From positions 5,198,001 to 5,262,000 of the forward strand of contig NC_057319.1 of NCBI RefSeq assembly GCF_000687475.1: a DNA stretch of 64,000 nucleotides, read 5' to 3'. This document shows positions 28,762 to 39,300 of the stretch, one piece after another (position 1 is the first letter of the stretch; each line of letters starts with the position of its first letter). Source of the DNA: Ustilaginoidea virens (lineage: Eukaryota > Ascomycota > Sordariomycetes > Hypocreales > Clavicipitaceae). The notes beneath the pieces were generated by a model that saw only the letters and a program-made list of their open reading frames with translations, was not told the origin of the DNA and ran no database searches. The position numbers and the translations under genes were made by a program.

Positions 28762-31063
28762 CTACATCTTCAGGTCCAGCAGCTCCCCCAGCTCGCTCAC
28801 CGATCCCCCAGACCTGACAAACTCGTGCGCCAGCAGCTCGTCGACAGAGGCCCGCTGTTGCACCTCCACGCGCAAGCATCTCGCCAGAAACGACTTTAGG
28901 ATCGGGCTGTGCTTGGTCGGGTTCCGCAACGGAGGCGTCCCCGCCGTGGCGATTAGATACAAGGCCCTCAGGGGCTCCTCGTCCATGTACGGAGGCTCCA
29001 GCTCGGCCATCTCAATGGCCATGATCCCCAGTGACCAGACGTCAACCTTGAAGCAGTACTTTTTCTGGCGAACAACCTCCGGTGCCATCCAGTACGTGGT
29101 GCCGACCAGGGTGGCCCGCTTGGACCGCCGCTCGGTGAGCTTGGCGCAGAACCCAAAGTCGGCTGCACAATGTCCAACTGTCAGCATCACATGTACCCAA
29201 ACGTGCGCCAAAAACAAAGGGAATTCCGCCACGAGACGCTGTAGCGAGGGACGACGCACTGATCTTGATGTTCCCCCCCCGATCCATGAGAACATTATCG
29301 CTTTTGATGTCTCGGTGGATAATGCGCCTCTGGTGAAGATACTGCAGCCCTTTGCAGACCTGGAAATAGTGCCAACGTCAGCCCCTTTGCCGTGTTTTGC
29401 GCCGTGCAGGTGCGCCACTCACCTCCCTGCAAATAGTAGCCATGTGCCGTTCGGGAATTTCCGGGTTGCGATCAATGACGTCGTTCAAAGCGGCGTCCAT
29501 GTAATCCATCACCACCCATAGCTGCCTATTGTCGTTCAGCAGAAATGCCTCGAGGAAGTTGATAATGTTCTCGTGTCGGCTGTCCCTCATTATCATAATC
29601 TCGTCAACAAGAAGCTCCTTGCGTTGCTGACGAGCCAGGTTCATCTCCTTGATAGCTACACGAGTACCTGGGCCGCGCTCCTCCACCACGTCTCGAGCAA
29701 TCCCCACGGCGCCGTCTTTGATTTTAGCTACATAGACGGAGCCGGATGCACCCTGACCCAGCTTCTTTTGCCTCGAGTAGGACTCGTCTGGATTTCCCGT
29801 GGACACGACCCTCTGAAGCCTGGAGATCAAGTCGGCTTCGGACGTGGTCAGGTGTCGAATCGCTTGACGGCGTTTCGACGGAACGGGGATCGCCGTCACT
29901 GCAGCATTCGGCACCAGATTGTCTTGCGGCACCTCCTTCGCGGCCGGGACAGTGGTCAATGCGGCCACGGAACCAGCCGGAGGTTGACTATTTGCGTCCG
30001 ACGTTGGCCCGGCAGGAATCCTGGCAGCTTTCGGTGCAGCTGGCGCCTTCCGCAAAGGCTGCATACCCGGGGCGGTTCCGCGAGCGTCACTTGAACCATC
30101 CGGGGGGGGTTTGATGGCAGGGTTTCCGAGGGTTTCGTGGGGCGCTCTGTCTCTGTTCTTGCTTCGGTCTTCTGTCCTCAGTTCATCCTGCTGACCCGAG
30201 GGTCTGCCGGGAACGGGTTGTGGGGGACCAACGTTTTTTGGTCGAAGGGGTGCCGGTACCAGGCCCGTGCCTTCCATGTCCGAGGAATGCGGCGGAATCG
30301 GTTCGAAATTCTGCTCCTCCAGCTCTTCATGTAACCAGGCCGCCGACGTTGGAGACAGCGCCAAGAACTCTTCTGGATTGTCCGACATTTTGGTAAGGTC
30401 CGCATAAAAGTCAACTGCCTCAATGACGGCCTGCGGGTTGCGCGCATAATCTTCCTTGGTGATGGCGGAAGCGCTCAAGAGCTGAACCCATTGATGCGGC
30501 AGTCCGACAAACTCCTTGGTCATGGCATTGAACCCGACGTGCACGGCGTGCGAAAAGTTGGTGGGATTGCTTACGCCACCGAGACCTGGGCATGCCATGT
30601 AGATGGAGTCGATCCAGGTGTAGAGCTCGTCTTCGGTCCTCGTCTTGACCTGCAAGATGCGCAGGTCGCCGTCCTTTTCGCCAGGACTGGACGATTGCCC
30701 GCTCGCCCTTCTCTTCACCTCCAGGATGGGGGTGCCGGTCTCGACTCGGCCGACGCTGACCACGTCAGCCAGCAGGAGCGTATACGTGGGTTTCCCACCC
30801 TCTGTCTTGCAAAAGTCGATCCATGCCTTTTTCAAAACCATGTGCCTCTCTCTCCAGGCAGTCAAAATGCTCCCCTCCTTGACATTGACCCATCCTTGCT
30901 GCCGTGGTTGCGACGGGACGAAGCCCGCAGCATTGTTGTGTTTTCGCTGCGCGACGGGCAGCGGAATTGTGGAGCCCGAGTATGTGGTTGTTGTTGTTCC
31001 TGCGACCGGGGAAATAGCAGTGGTTGCCAATGTCGTGGCATGTCCGCGCTGTGCTGGAACCAT
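28762..31063 (-). CDS. PAK-family Ser/Thr kinase with PH and CRIB domains (Cla4-related)
   Basis: Exons (minus) 31063-29423, 29359-29260, 29162-28762 give about 713 residues; introns are 63 and 97 bp. A PH domain (about 55-170) reads [25 protein letters not shown]. The CRIB motif is [14 protein letters not shown], followed by a Pro-rich linker. The kinase domain has [20 protein letters not shown] (Lys), [12 protein letters not shown] (catalytic Asp), [10 protein letters not shown] and the PAK signature [11 protein letters not shown]. This architecture is Cla4/CHM1-like: Cdc42/Rac effectors that control polarity and septation. In place of the usual E-x-M-x-G-G-S/A-L hinge it reads [12 protein letters not shown]. 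The in-frame region upstream of 31063 is open to about 31240 but has no ATG, so a 5' exon may be missing. Confidence 0.82.
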
Positions 31064-32066
31064 TCCTTCAACCAGCGACTTCCTTGACGACGACGAGAGG
31101 CCAAGCTGGAGCTGGAGAAACTGAGGGCTAGCGCCCAATGGTTCGGGGAATCGCTGAGCTGAATGGGATTTCGCGCGCGACTTTCTGGTGCAGGTCGTAG
31201 TAGGCTCGGACTCGTAGATTTCAATAGACTCTAGAGTCAGAGTCTAGAGGGTGCAAGGGCTTGTGGGGAACCTTGGTCAGCCCCGTTCAGCTCTTGTTGG
31301 TCAAGGTTGTTTTGCTGTTTTGTTGGGGCTTGTGAGCTTAACCACGGGTTGGCCAATGCTATGTATGGGCCTCGGATGAGGACGAGTATACTCGGTATAA
31401 CCGTATACCGTGCCGCAAGCGATTGCGAGCCGATTGATCTGTCAATCCAGTCGATGTCTGGTGGAACCTAGACTTGTCGAGTCGAAAGGGGGGGGGGAAA
31501 GCCAGGTACGGAGGCGGGGAAGGCTGAGTTGGAGATGCATGTACGACCAACGAACAAGCCATGTTTGAGAGCTGTGCGGAGTCGGCAAAGGACAGCAAAG
31601 GCCGGAGCTTTGTCGTCAGTCTTGCTTGGTACTGAAAAACTCGGCATCATCTCACGATGCAAGTCAGCATACCGAGTGCGCCACATGATGAGCTCCGTCA
31701 AGACGGCATGTCTACGCACCCATGTCATGTCGACTGGGCTTGTCGAGAGGACGCTGGAACGCAAGAGAAAATTGCAGCGCACTTTTCCATGCCACCGGAC
31801 GCCAAGGTAAATTAATTGCATGAACGGGGTCTGCGGCGGTTGCACAAGGTACAGTATGTACAGTATACGGAGTACGGAGTACAGGCTGGCGCCGCCTGCA
31901 CCTGCTCAGAACGGATTAGTGGGCCGTGGCTGCACTGCACTGCACTGCACGTACGGAGTACCTTCCTTCCCATGTACGGAGTACGGAGTACTATCGCGAT
32001 TCAACGACTCCAGACTTCCAGCCCTGACAGCTGCTCGCCAGCTGCCCCGCCCCCACCTCGCCAATA

Positions 32067-32120
32067 GTTCCAGTTCCAGTTCCAGTTCCAGTTCCAGTTC
32101 CGGTTCCGGTTCCGGTTCCA
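32067..32120 (+). repeat. TTCCAG / TTCCGG hexamer array
   Basis: Nine or so consecutive hexamers; the A-to-G change separates the first block from the second. Confidence 0.9.
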
Positions 32121-32478
32121 CTGGCAGGGTCAGTGTCGCCGGCTATTGAAGGTCGTCGGCGAATGATGCACAAATCACCGTGCCCCGCGAGGCCTTGCCA
32201 TCGAACAGAGAGCAGCTTTGCTCGCTACATCGCATGCCGCAATGTCGGAAAAGCTGCGGAGCTGATTCTCGACAAGAAAAGGACAGGCAAAGGACAGGCA
32301 AAGGACAGGCGGGAAAGCACCAGACACCTTCCCAAACTTCCCCCTTCGGACCCTTTTTGCACCGACGTGAACCCTGACACTGACCCCATCATCGCAATCG
32401 TCTCTGGATTTTGTTGTGCGACATTGGATTCATCCTTTACTCAAGAGCGGCCCAAGAATTACAAACGAGGAAAAACTG

Positions 32479-32479
32479 G

Positions 32480-32523
<44 letters not shown>
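32479..32523 (+). repeat. Poly-A tract near the dehydrogenase start
   Basis: About 45 A ending 40 bp upstream of the ATG at 32563, so probably in the leader or core promoter. Confidence 0.85.
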
Positions 32524-32525
<2 letters not shown>

Positions 32526-32562
32526 AAAACCTGCTATTCAATCTCAACGAATAACGACCACC

Positions 32563-33866
32563 ATGGCGCCACAAAGCGTCAAGGCATCCGTGCTTCATGG
32601 AGCCAAGGATCTTCGAACTGTACGTCTCGCGAGCAAACGATGGCAAGTTCAACCAACCAACTGACAGCATTGCGTAGGAAAGTCGCGAGCTCCCAGCCCC
32701 GGCCAGCGGTGAAGTCCAGATTGCGGTTCAATCCACCGGACTCTGCGGCTCCGATTTGCACTACTTTAACCACTACAGAAACGGCGACATTGTTGTTCGC
32801 GAACCCCTAACGCTGGGCCACGAATCTAGCGGAACCGTGGTCTCTGTAGGCTCGGGAGTCGCCAACCTGGCGCCGGGCGACCGGGTTGCCCTGGAGGTCG
32901 GTCTGCCATGCGAGAAGTGCGAGCACTGCGACGCCGGCCGGTACAACATTTGCAAAGGAATGAAGTTTCGCAGCTCGGCCAAGGCGTATCCCCATGCCCA
33001 AGGCACGCTGCAGGAGCGAGTCAACCACCCCGCGAGGTGGTGCCACAAGTGCGCAAGCCCCCCCCCCCCCCCCCCCCCTTTTTCCCTCGGCCTTGGTTTT
33101 GTGTGTGTTGCGCCAACCGGGCGCTAACCGGGGATGCAGACTGCCTGACGGGCTCTCTCTCGATCTCGGCGCGGTCGTCGAGCCCCTCTCCGTTGCCATG
33201 CATGCCCGCCGTCGGGCCAGCCTCCCAGAGGGCTCGACGGTGCTCGTCTTTGGCGCCGGTGCCGTCGGTCTCCTGACTGCAGCGGTGAGCAAGGCGGCCA
33301 ACGCGGCAGCCGTGGTGATTGCCGACATTCAGCAGGACCGAGTGGACTTTGCCGTTGCCAACGGGTACGCCGACGCAGGATACGTCGTGCCGATGGCCCG
33401 CCCGCAAACCACGGAGGAGAAGCTCGCCTATTCGCGCGAGGTGGCTGCCGAGATCAAGCAAGTCCACGTCCATGGCGCGCCAGTGGGCGAGGTGTCAGCC
33501 GTATACGAGTGCACCGGCGTTGAAACATGCACCCAGGCCTCCATCTACGCCGCCAAGCCCGGCGGCAAGGTCATGATTATCGGCATGGGCAACCCCATCC
33601 TTACTCTGCCCATGTCCGCAGCGGCTCTCCGCGAGGTCGACCTTGTCGGAGTCTTCCGTTATGCCGATACCTATTCCAAGGCCATTGAGCTGCTATCGAA
33701 CCGCCCCGCGAACATGCCTGACTTGTCGACACTGGTGACGCACCGATTCAGGGGAATGGATCGGATAAAGGACGCATTTGCCATGGCGGGGAGGGTGAAG
33801 GATGATGAGGGGCGACTAGTGCTCAAGGTGGTGGTGGACATGAAGGAAGATGAGGCGTCGAGCTGA
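32563..33866 (+). CDS. Zinc-dependent polyol dehydrogenase (xylitol/sorbitol dehydrogenase type)
   Basis: Exons 32563-32619, 32678-33048 and 33140-33866 give 384 residues; introns are 58 and 91 bp. Catalytic zinc ligands appear in GLCGSDLHYF and LGHESSG, and the structural-zinc lobe is CEKCEHCDAGRYNIC. The cofactor fold VLVFGAGAVGLLTAAVSKAANA is followed by VVIADIQQDRV, where the Asp after the second strand favours NAD over NADP. WCHKLPDGLSLDLGAVVEPLSVA at the second join is characteristic of fungal xylitol dehydrogenase/sorbitol dehydrogenase. It oxidises polyols to ketoses in the cytosol. It is convergent with an aldo-keto reductase 340 bp away. Intron 2 carries a ~20-nt C run. Confidence 0.88.
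33058..33077 (+). repeat. Poly-C run in intron 2 of the polyol dehydrogenase
   Basis: About 20 C followed by TTTTTCCCTC, nine bases after the donor. Confidence 0.85.
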
Positions 33867-34203
33867 CGTCTGACGCCGCATCCTAGAGTTTGGCTATTCC
33901 GTGGTCTAAAAGGTCTGGAGCCTACGTATGTCAGAATCAGGTATAGCATCGTACGGCAGATACCTTTGCGGCTGCCTCTATCGCTGCCTTGCACACAGGG
34001 CCGATGGCCATTTGACACGATGTGCGGATTTCGTAGTCATCATCTCTATTCGATATCCCTATCCGACTATAAAAAAAATATTCTCCGTCTCATATCTTGT
34101 ATCATTTCCCGTCTGTCGTAGTGGATCAAGACCTTCGTTGCTTCTTCTCATCTATCCACGCTGGTTCTATCTCCTCGTAAACTGAAATGCACCGCATGAA
34201 AAT
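33867..34203. other. Convergent 3' region of the two polyol genes
   Basis: AT-richer shared terminator zone; no gene or repeat is seen. Confidence 0.5.
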
Positions 34204-35615
34204 CTACTGCTTGTCCGGGAACCCAAAGTCTACACCGAACGGCGGGTACACGTAGCGTTTCAGCTCGCCCTTTTTGGCAAGCTCGTCGGAGTAGTCGTTC
34301 AGGCTCTTCAACTCGTCGGCATCCAGCTGGACAATCTCGAGGTTGGCCTTGATGCGGGCCGGCGTCACGGACTTGGCCAGGACGGTGTTGCCGCGGGAGA
34401 CTAGAGAAATGCAAGGGTTAACAAAAAATTTTTTTTGCGACCAAGATTGTTCCTGCTAAAACGAAGGCCCGTCGGTCTCGGCCCGTTGGTCTTTGGGCTC
34501 CACGTACCGTGGTAGCTGAGCAGAATCGTCGAAGCGCTCACGCCCTTCTTCTCAGCCAACTTGACAACAGGCTCGGCGCTCATCACCGGACCGCCGGTGC
34601 TGCCAAACGGGCTGTAAGCCATGACGTGGATGCCCTTGTCCCTGCACAGATCGACAATCTCCTGCTGCGGCAGACTGGGGTGGTTCTCAATCTGGTTCAC
34701 GGCCGGCGTGACCTTGGCATGGGGGAGAAGCTGCTCGAGGTATTTCTTGCTGTACTGTCCCGGTGCAAAGCAAAAGCAGGTTAGACCTTTCTCGGGGGCC
34801 GGTCAAGGCCGACGCTTCTGGCAAAGCGCGCGCGCGCACGTACGTTGCAGACACCGATGGCCTTGGCCTTGCCGGAAGCAAACACGTCCTCCATCTGCCT
34901 CCACGCCTCGACGTGGTCCCAGTCGCGGATGATGTCGCGCGATCCGTCAGCCAGCTTGGGGAACTTGTCGTCGTTGCCTATCAGGAACCCCCGGACGTCA
35001 GAAAGAGCCGGCGAGCGCGGCGGCAAATAGCGGCGCACTTACCCTGCGGGTTCATCAAGAGAGGCCAGTGCTGCATTCGCCAACCGGTCAGCAGGGCGAC
35101 CTGCATCCCGGCCGCCAAACCCCCGGCCGCTGCTCAGGAAGAACGAAACCCCCCCCCCCCCCCCCCCCCCGGCCAACTTACAACGAGGTACAGGTCGACG
35201 TACTCGAGTCCCAGGCTCTTCAGGCTCTTGTCCAGGCCTTGGGCCACGCGCGTGTTGTACGTCGTCCAGACTTTGCTCACGACAAACACGTCCTCCCTCT
35301 TGACGCCGGCCCGGAAGGCCTGCTCGAGGCCTTGGCCGACCTCGTCCTCGTTGCCGTAGCAGTACGCGCCGTCGATGAGCTTGTACCCGTTTTGCAGGGC
35401 GTACGAGACGGCGTTTTGGACCTCGCCGGGCTTGGATTGCCACGTTCCTGTGCGATCGATGTGTCTGCGCGTCAGAATGAATGCCTGGCCGCGATGCCCT
35501 GTTTCCTTTCTGGCAGCTGATGATGTTCGGCCGGGGGAGAGGAACAGGTGCTCTTACCGAGGCCGATGGCTGGAATCTCGTTGCCAGTGTTGAGCTTGAA
35601 TTTGACGTCAGACAT
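34204..35615 (-). CDS. Aldo-keto reductase (aldehyde/xylose/glycerol reductase type)
   Basis: Six exons on the minus strand: 35615-35558, 35447-35182, 35070-35043 (28 nt), 34977-34844, 34754-34508, 34400-34204, giving 309 residues. All joins keep frame and restore the family signatures: IPAIGLGTWQSKPGEV; LIDGAYCYGNEDEVG (Asp and Tyr of the tetrad); VFVVSKVW (Lys); LEYVDLYLVHWPLLMNPQG (His, split by an intron); NQIENHPSLPQQEIVDLC; and LAKSVTPARIKANLEI (NADPH phosphate site). It reduces aldehydes or aldoses with NADPH. With the convergent polyol dehydrogenase it could form an aldose-polyol-ketose route. Intron 2 contains a ~22-nt G run (coding strand). Confidence 0.88.
35149..35170 (+). repeat. 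Poly-C run (poly-G on coding strand) in AKR intron 2
   Basis: About 22 C, 12 bases from the splice donor of the 111-bp intron. Confidence 0.85.
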
Positions 35616-36281
35616 TGTGGTCGAGACGCAGATACGGATGACGAGGACGATGAGACGACGAGGACGATGAGACGACGAGGACGATGAGACGACGAGGACG
35701 ATGAGACGACGAGGACGATGAGACGACGAGGACGACGAGGACGACGAGGTTCGGGTTAGACACGGCAAGACGTCGGTACTGTAGCACGTACAGTATAGAA
35801 GCTGAGGGCGGGCACGAAGCTTGACCTTGGCGCTGGGGATGTGCGGGGTATGCAATTGGCCAAGGAGAATTCGAACCGAGGGCTGGGTGGGGTTCAGCGC
35901 CGCCTCCCGTTCTCTCGGGGCATTTAGTAGCGAGTGGCAGGTGCCAGGTACCCAAGGCCCGTGGGGGTTGCAATAGCCGAAGCGAGCTCTATTGGGGAGT
36001 ACAAGCCCAGCGGGCCGAGATGATGTCCTGTACCAAGCACACGTCCAGCGCGGCCACTGCAACGCTGTCAGGTCACGATCATATGAGAGTGTGTGTAAAA
36101 GGCTTGAATTGTCTTGACTATGATGTGCGTGGAAGCAAAGCTATATACCGCGCATGGCTAATCCCCCAACGCCGAGTCAAATGCCGAAAAACATAGGAAA
36201 AGTATTCCAGCGTCCCTGTCCATCCATATACTCTGGACAAATGCCATGCTCGCTCACGTTGAATGATGCAAGACAAAAGGG

Positions 36282-36312
<31 letters not shown>

Positions 36313-36314
36313 CG
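35616..36314. other. AKR promoter and 3' flank of the giant gene
   Basis: Contains the GACGAGGACGATGAGAC array immediately upstream of the AKR start and a poly-A run (36282-36310) just after the stop of the next gene. No gene seen. Confidence 0.55.
35636..35752 (+). repeat. 17-bp minisatellite (GATGAGACGACGAGGAC) at the AKR 5' end
   Basis: Six to seven tandem units begin about 20 bp upstream of the AKR start codon, so they lie in its leader; the last units shrink to GACGAGGAC. Confidence 0.88.
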
Positions 36315-39300
36315 TCAATCCTTGCTGCCGTCCGCCCAGTAGGCTCCTCCGTACGGATCCCACTCCTGTCCAGGAGAGCTCGTCGCAGCCATTTGCGCCT
36401 GGTAGTCGCCATCATCTCCCTTATCAAGCCAGATCTTCTCCTCTTGCGACGCCGACCGCGCTCGTCGCCGCTGCACGCCTGCCGCATCCCCGAGCTCCAG
36501 CACACGCTTCTCCAGCCCGACCTCTTCCGCTTCGCGTCCCTCCATGAGGCTCTGCTCCGAAAATCCGCGCTCCAAGCCCCTCGCCCTGGCGTCCGAGCCT
36601 CCTGTCGGGGTCGAGCCTCCTGTCGGGGTCGAGCCTCCTGTCGGGGTCGCTGCGCCCCTGTCGCCGAGGACGGCTTCGTCTTCGTATCCCCGCGGACTCG
36701 TCGGGGCCCGGTCGTGCGGGCGCTCGTGATGGGAGCGCGCTGCATGCCGAGGAGCCGCCTGCGCATGCGGCCTCGGCGTCGACCGAGAAGCCGCACGGGG
36801 CCGAGCGTCTCCGTGGCGCGAGGGCGCCGTGGCTTCTTGGAAAAATCTCGGCTGCTTGGGGGGCAGCGGCACGCCTTGCCACTGTATTTCCGCGTGACTT
36901 GCGCCGCCTACGTGGATCGGCGGTGCTGGTGGCGGTTCCAGCTGCCTCGAGTTCCTCTTGAGCGCATCTAGGATTTTGCTGCCGGAGCCCTTGTCGCGCC
37001 TGTCCGGGCTGCTTCCAGGGCTGCTGTCATTCTGTTGCCCCAGGGCGCTCATGTGCCCCGACAGGCGTTTGGACATGTCCTTCCACCTGGACCCCGGACG
37101 TGGACTCCGCGCCGGCTGCTGTGTGGCCAAGGGGACGCTGGCTTCTCCATGGGTGGGATGCGGCGGCGTGTCTCGCGGTTGACGCTGCTGGTGCTGCGCG
37201 TGGTAAGGTCGCTGATGGAGAGGGAGCGGCGCGCTTGGCGGCTGCGCCATCTGGGCTGCATCGATATGCCCGGGGCTAGGAGGACCGTAGCTGCCAAGGC
37301 CATGGTGCGTCTGAGTCTCTTGCTGAGGTGCCTCTGGTGCGTTTCCATCAGCCTTCACCGGTGGTTCTGCAAATGGGCGGCGTTGCCCATCCGCTCCGTC
37401 CGCATGTCTCTCCAAAGACTGCCCACCTGCTGAAGGCGTCGGCATCGACGGGCCTGCGGTCACAGAGGGCCGTGCATCGTCTCCTGAGCGAATCGAACCT
37501 CCCCAGGCTGCCGGCTTATCAGCTGCGACTAATTCCCCGGTGTCGTGGACAGATGATATCGCTTCATCGCTTGAAAGACGAGCTGGCTTGCCGCCGACGG
37601 CTTCCTCGTAGGTCTCGTGTGCCTCGTCCGAATACTCCGGGCATGACAGCATGGACGAATCGGGGGATACAGGATCGTACCATATCTGCTCTTCGTCATC
37701 CGGCTCAATTTCCCAGCGAGAACGGTCACCTTGAGTTTCCGACTCTGTCTCTGCGCTTACAGCCCGTGGCGGCTCCTTTGGCAAGTCCGCCGCGGCAACT
37801 GAATGGTCTTGATCTTGTTGAAATGGACTCGCTTGTTCTGCCGACCACCCCAGATGCTGACAGTCACCAAGTCCGTCTTGCTGCGCCGTGCTCTCAGAAG
37901 CCAGTCTCGAAGCAGAGGGTTCAAACGCCTCTACAGGCTTCCTCCCGGAATTGATAGCTTCTTGAGGCGCTTGTGGTGTGTAGGCTGCCAAAGACGGACC
38001 GGTTGTTTCTTGTGGAAAATCTTGCTGGGATGCACCTTGGGAATGACTGCCATGTGGCTGTCTCTCCGGCCAGGTATGATGCGATGAATGATGTGAGTAT
38101 GCCTGGTCCTGTGGTACGTGTTGTGCTGCCTGGGAAACCCGCGTTTTGGACGGGGATCCCTTTCCCAGCACTCCCGTGAACAAGCCAGACAGGGGTCGGC
38201 GCCGACCACGACGTTCTAGGCTTCCGTCGGTGTGATATTGCTGAAGTGGCTGTTCGGCTGAATTGGTGGTGTTTGGGCGTCCAGAGGCTGGAAAAGGTGC
38301 CAAGGGACGCTTCGAGTACTCGGCCTCGTGCTGGGAGTGCTCTAGACCATCGTGCGGCCTATTATTCCGATTCAGGAGATCCGAAATCTTTGTCATGCTA
38401 AACACTCGTCGCGACCTGGTTGTCGCACTGGTTTCCCCCTCTTGGCTCTGCACTGCAGGGCCTACCTCTTGAGCCAGAGGTAAGCTTGAGTTCGAGGATT
38501 TCGCCAAGCCGGCCGAGACTAGCTTGCTCCTGATTCCGCCCCCAAAGAAAGATCTTCGTTTCACGGACTGAGGGGGCGTCCTGGGCGGATGTTGCCCATG
38601 GACAGGTCGCTCTATCCCAGTTCCAACGTGATGCCTGGGTTCCTGGTCCATGGACGCACGAGCAGGACGACCGACGACAATGCTGGGGCGCCGCGCTTCC
38701 CGCTCGTGAAGCTCACCACCACCTGCAGCGCTGAGCGCGGCCGCATCGTAGACGCGGGAATGGGCTGCAGCTGGCGGTCTGTAATCCATCGAAGATCCAC
38801 GTTCACGCGAAGCGGCCCTTGCTATCCGCTGCCCGAGATCCCTGAAAAAACCAGAGTTCCTCTTTCTCCGACCACGCTCTTCCACTGGGGAGCGAACGCG
38901 AGCAATCGGAAGCTCGCCTCTTTGCGATGTCGGTGCCGCGGAAGCATCGCGCGCCGCAGATGCTGGATATAGACTCTGGGACGGCGGTGCACCGTTGCGG
39001 GAATTCGACCGCAGGCGCTGATCGGGAGGATGGGCAAAGAGCTCCGGCCATCTTTGAGCAGACGATGGTGGCGCATCGGATCGTTGGCGTGATGGCGGTA
39101 CCTGGCGCTCAACAGCTCCCTCAATAGCTCCCGAAGCGTGTCGCTGTATCGGTGGCTGCGTGGGAAGCGTTGAGGATGGCGGCCCAATCTCTTTATCAAA
39201 GCCGTACATTGTCTGCTGTGGTGGACGGCCAGTTCCGGCCCTGTTCCTGCTGACGGGATTCGCTGGTTGGTAGAGTTTACTCTCCTCGAGCTTCCATGGA

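Larger units (their letters stand above)
31064..32562. other. Divergent intergenic region between PAK kinase and polyol dehydrogenase
   Basis: No gene. Holds a G run (31488-31498), palindromic TACGGAGTAC motif copies at 31866-31882, 31952-31960 and 31975-31991, a TTCCAG/TTCCGG array (32067-32120), a GGCAAAGGACA repeat (32280-32310) and a long poly-A tract (32479-32523). Confidence 0.6.

Noticed and set aside
35636..35752. CRISPR-like regular repeats
   Set aside because: The units are directly adjacent with no unique spacers, so this is a minisatellite in a eukaryotic leader.
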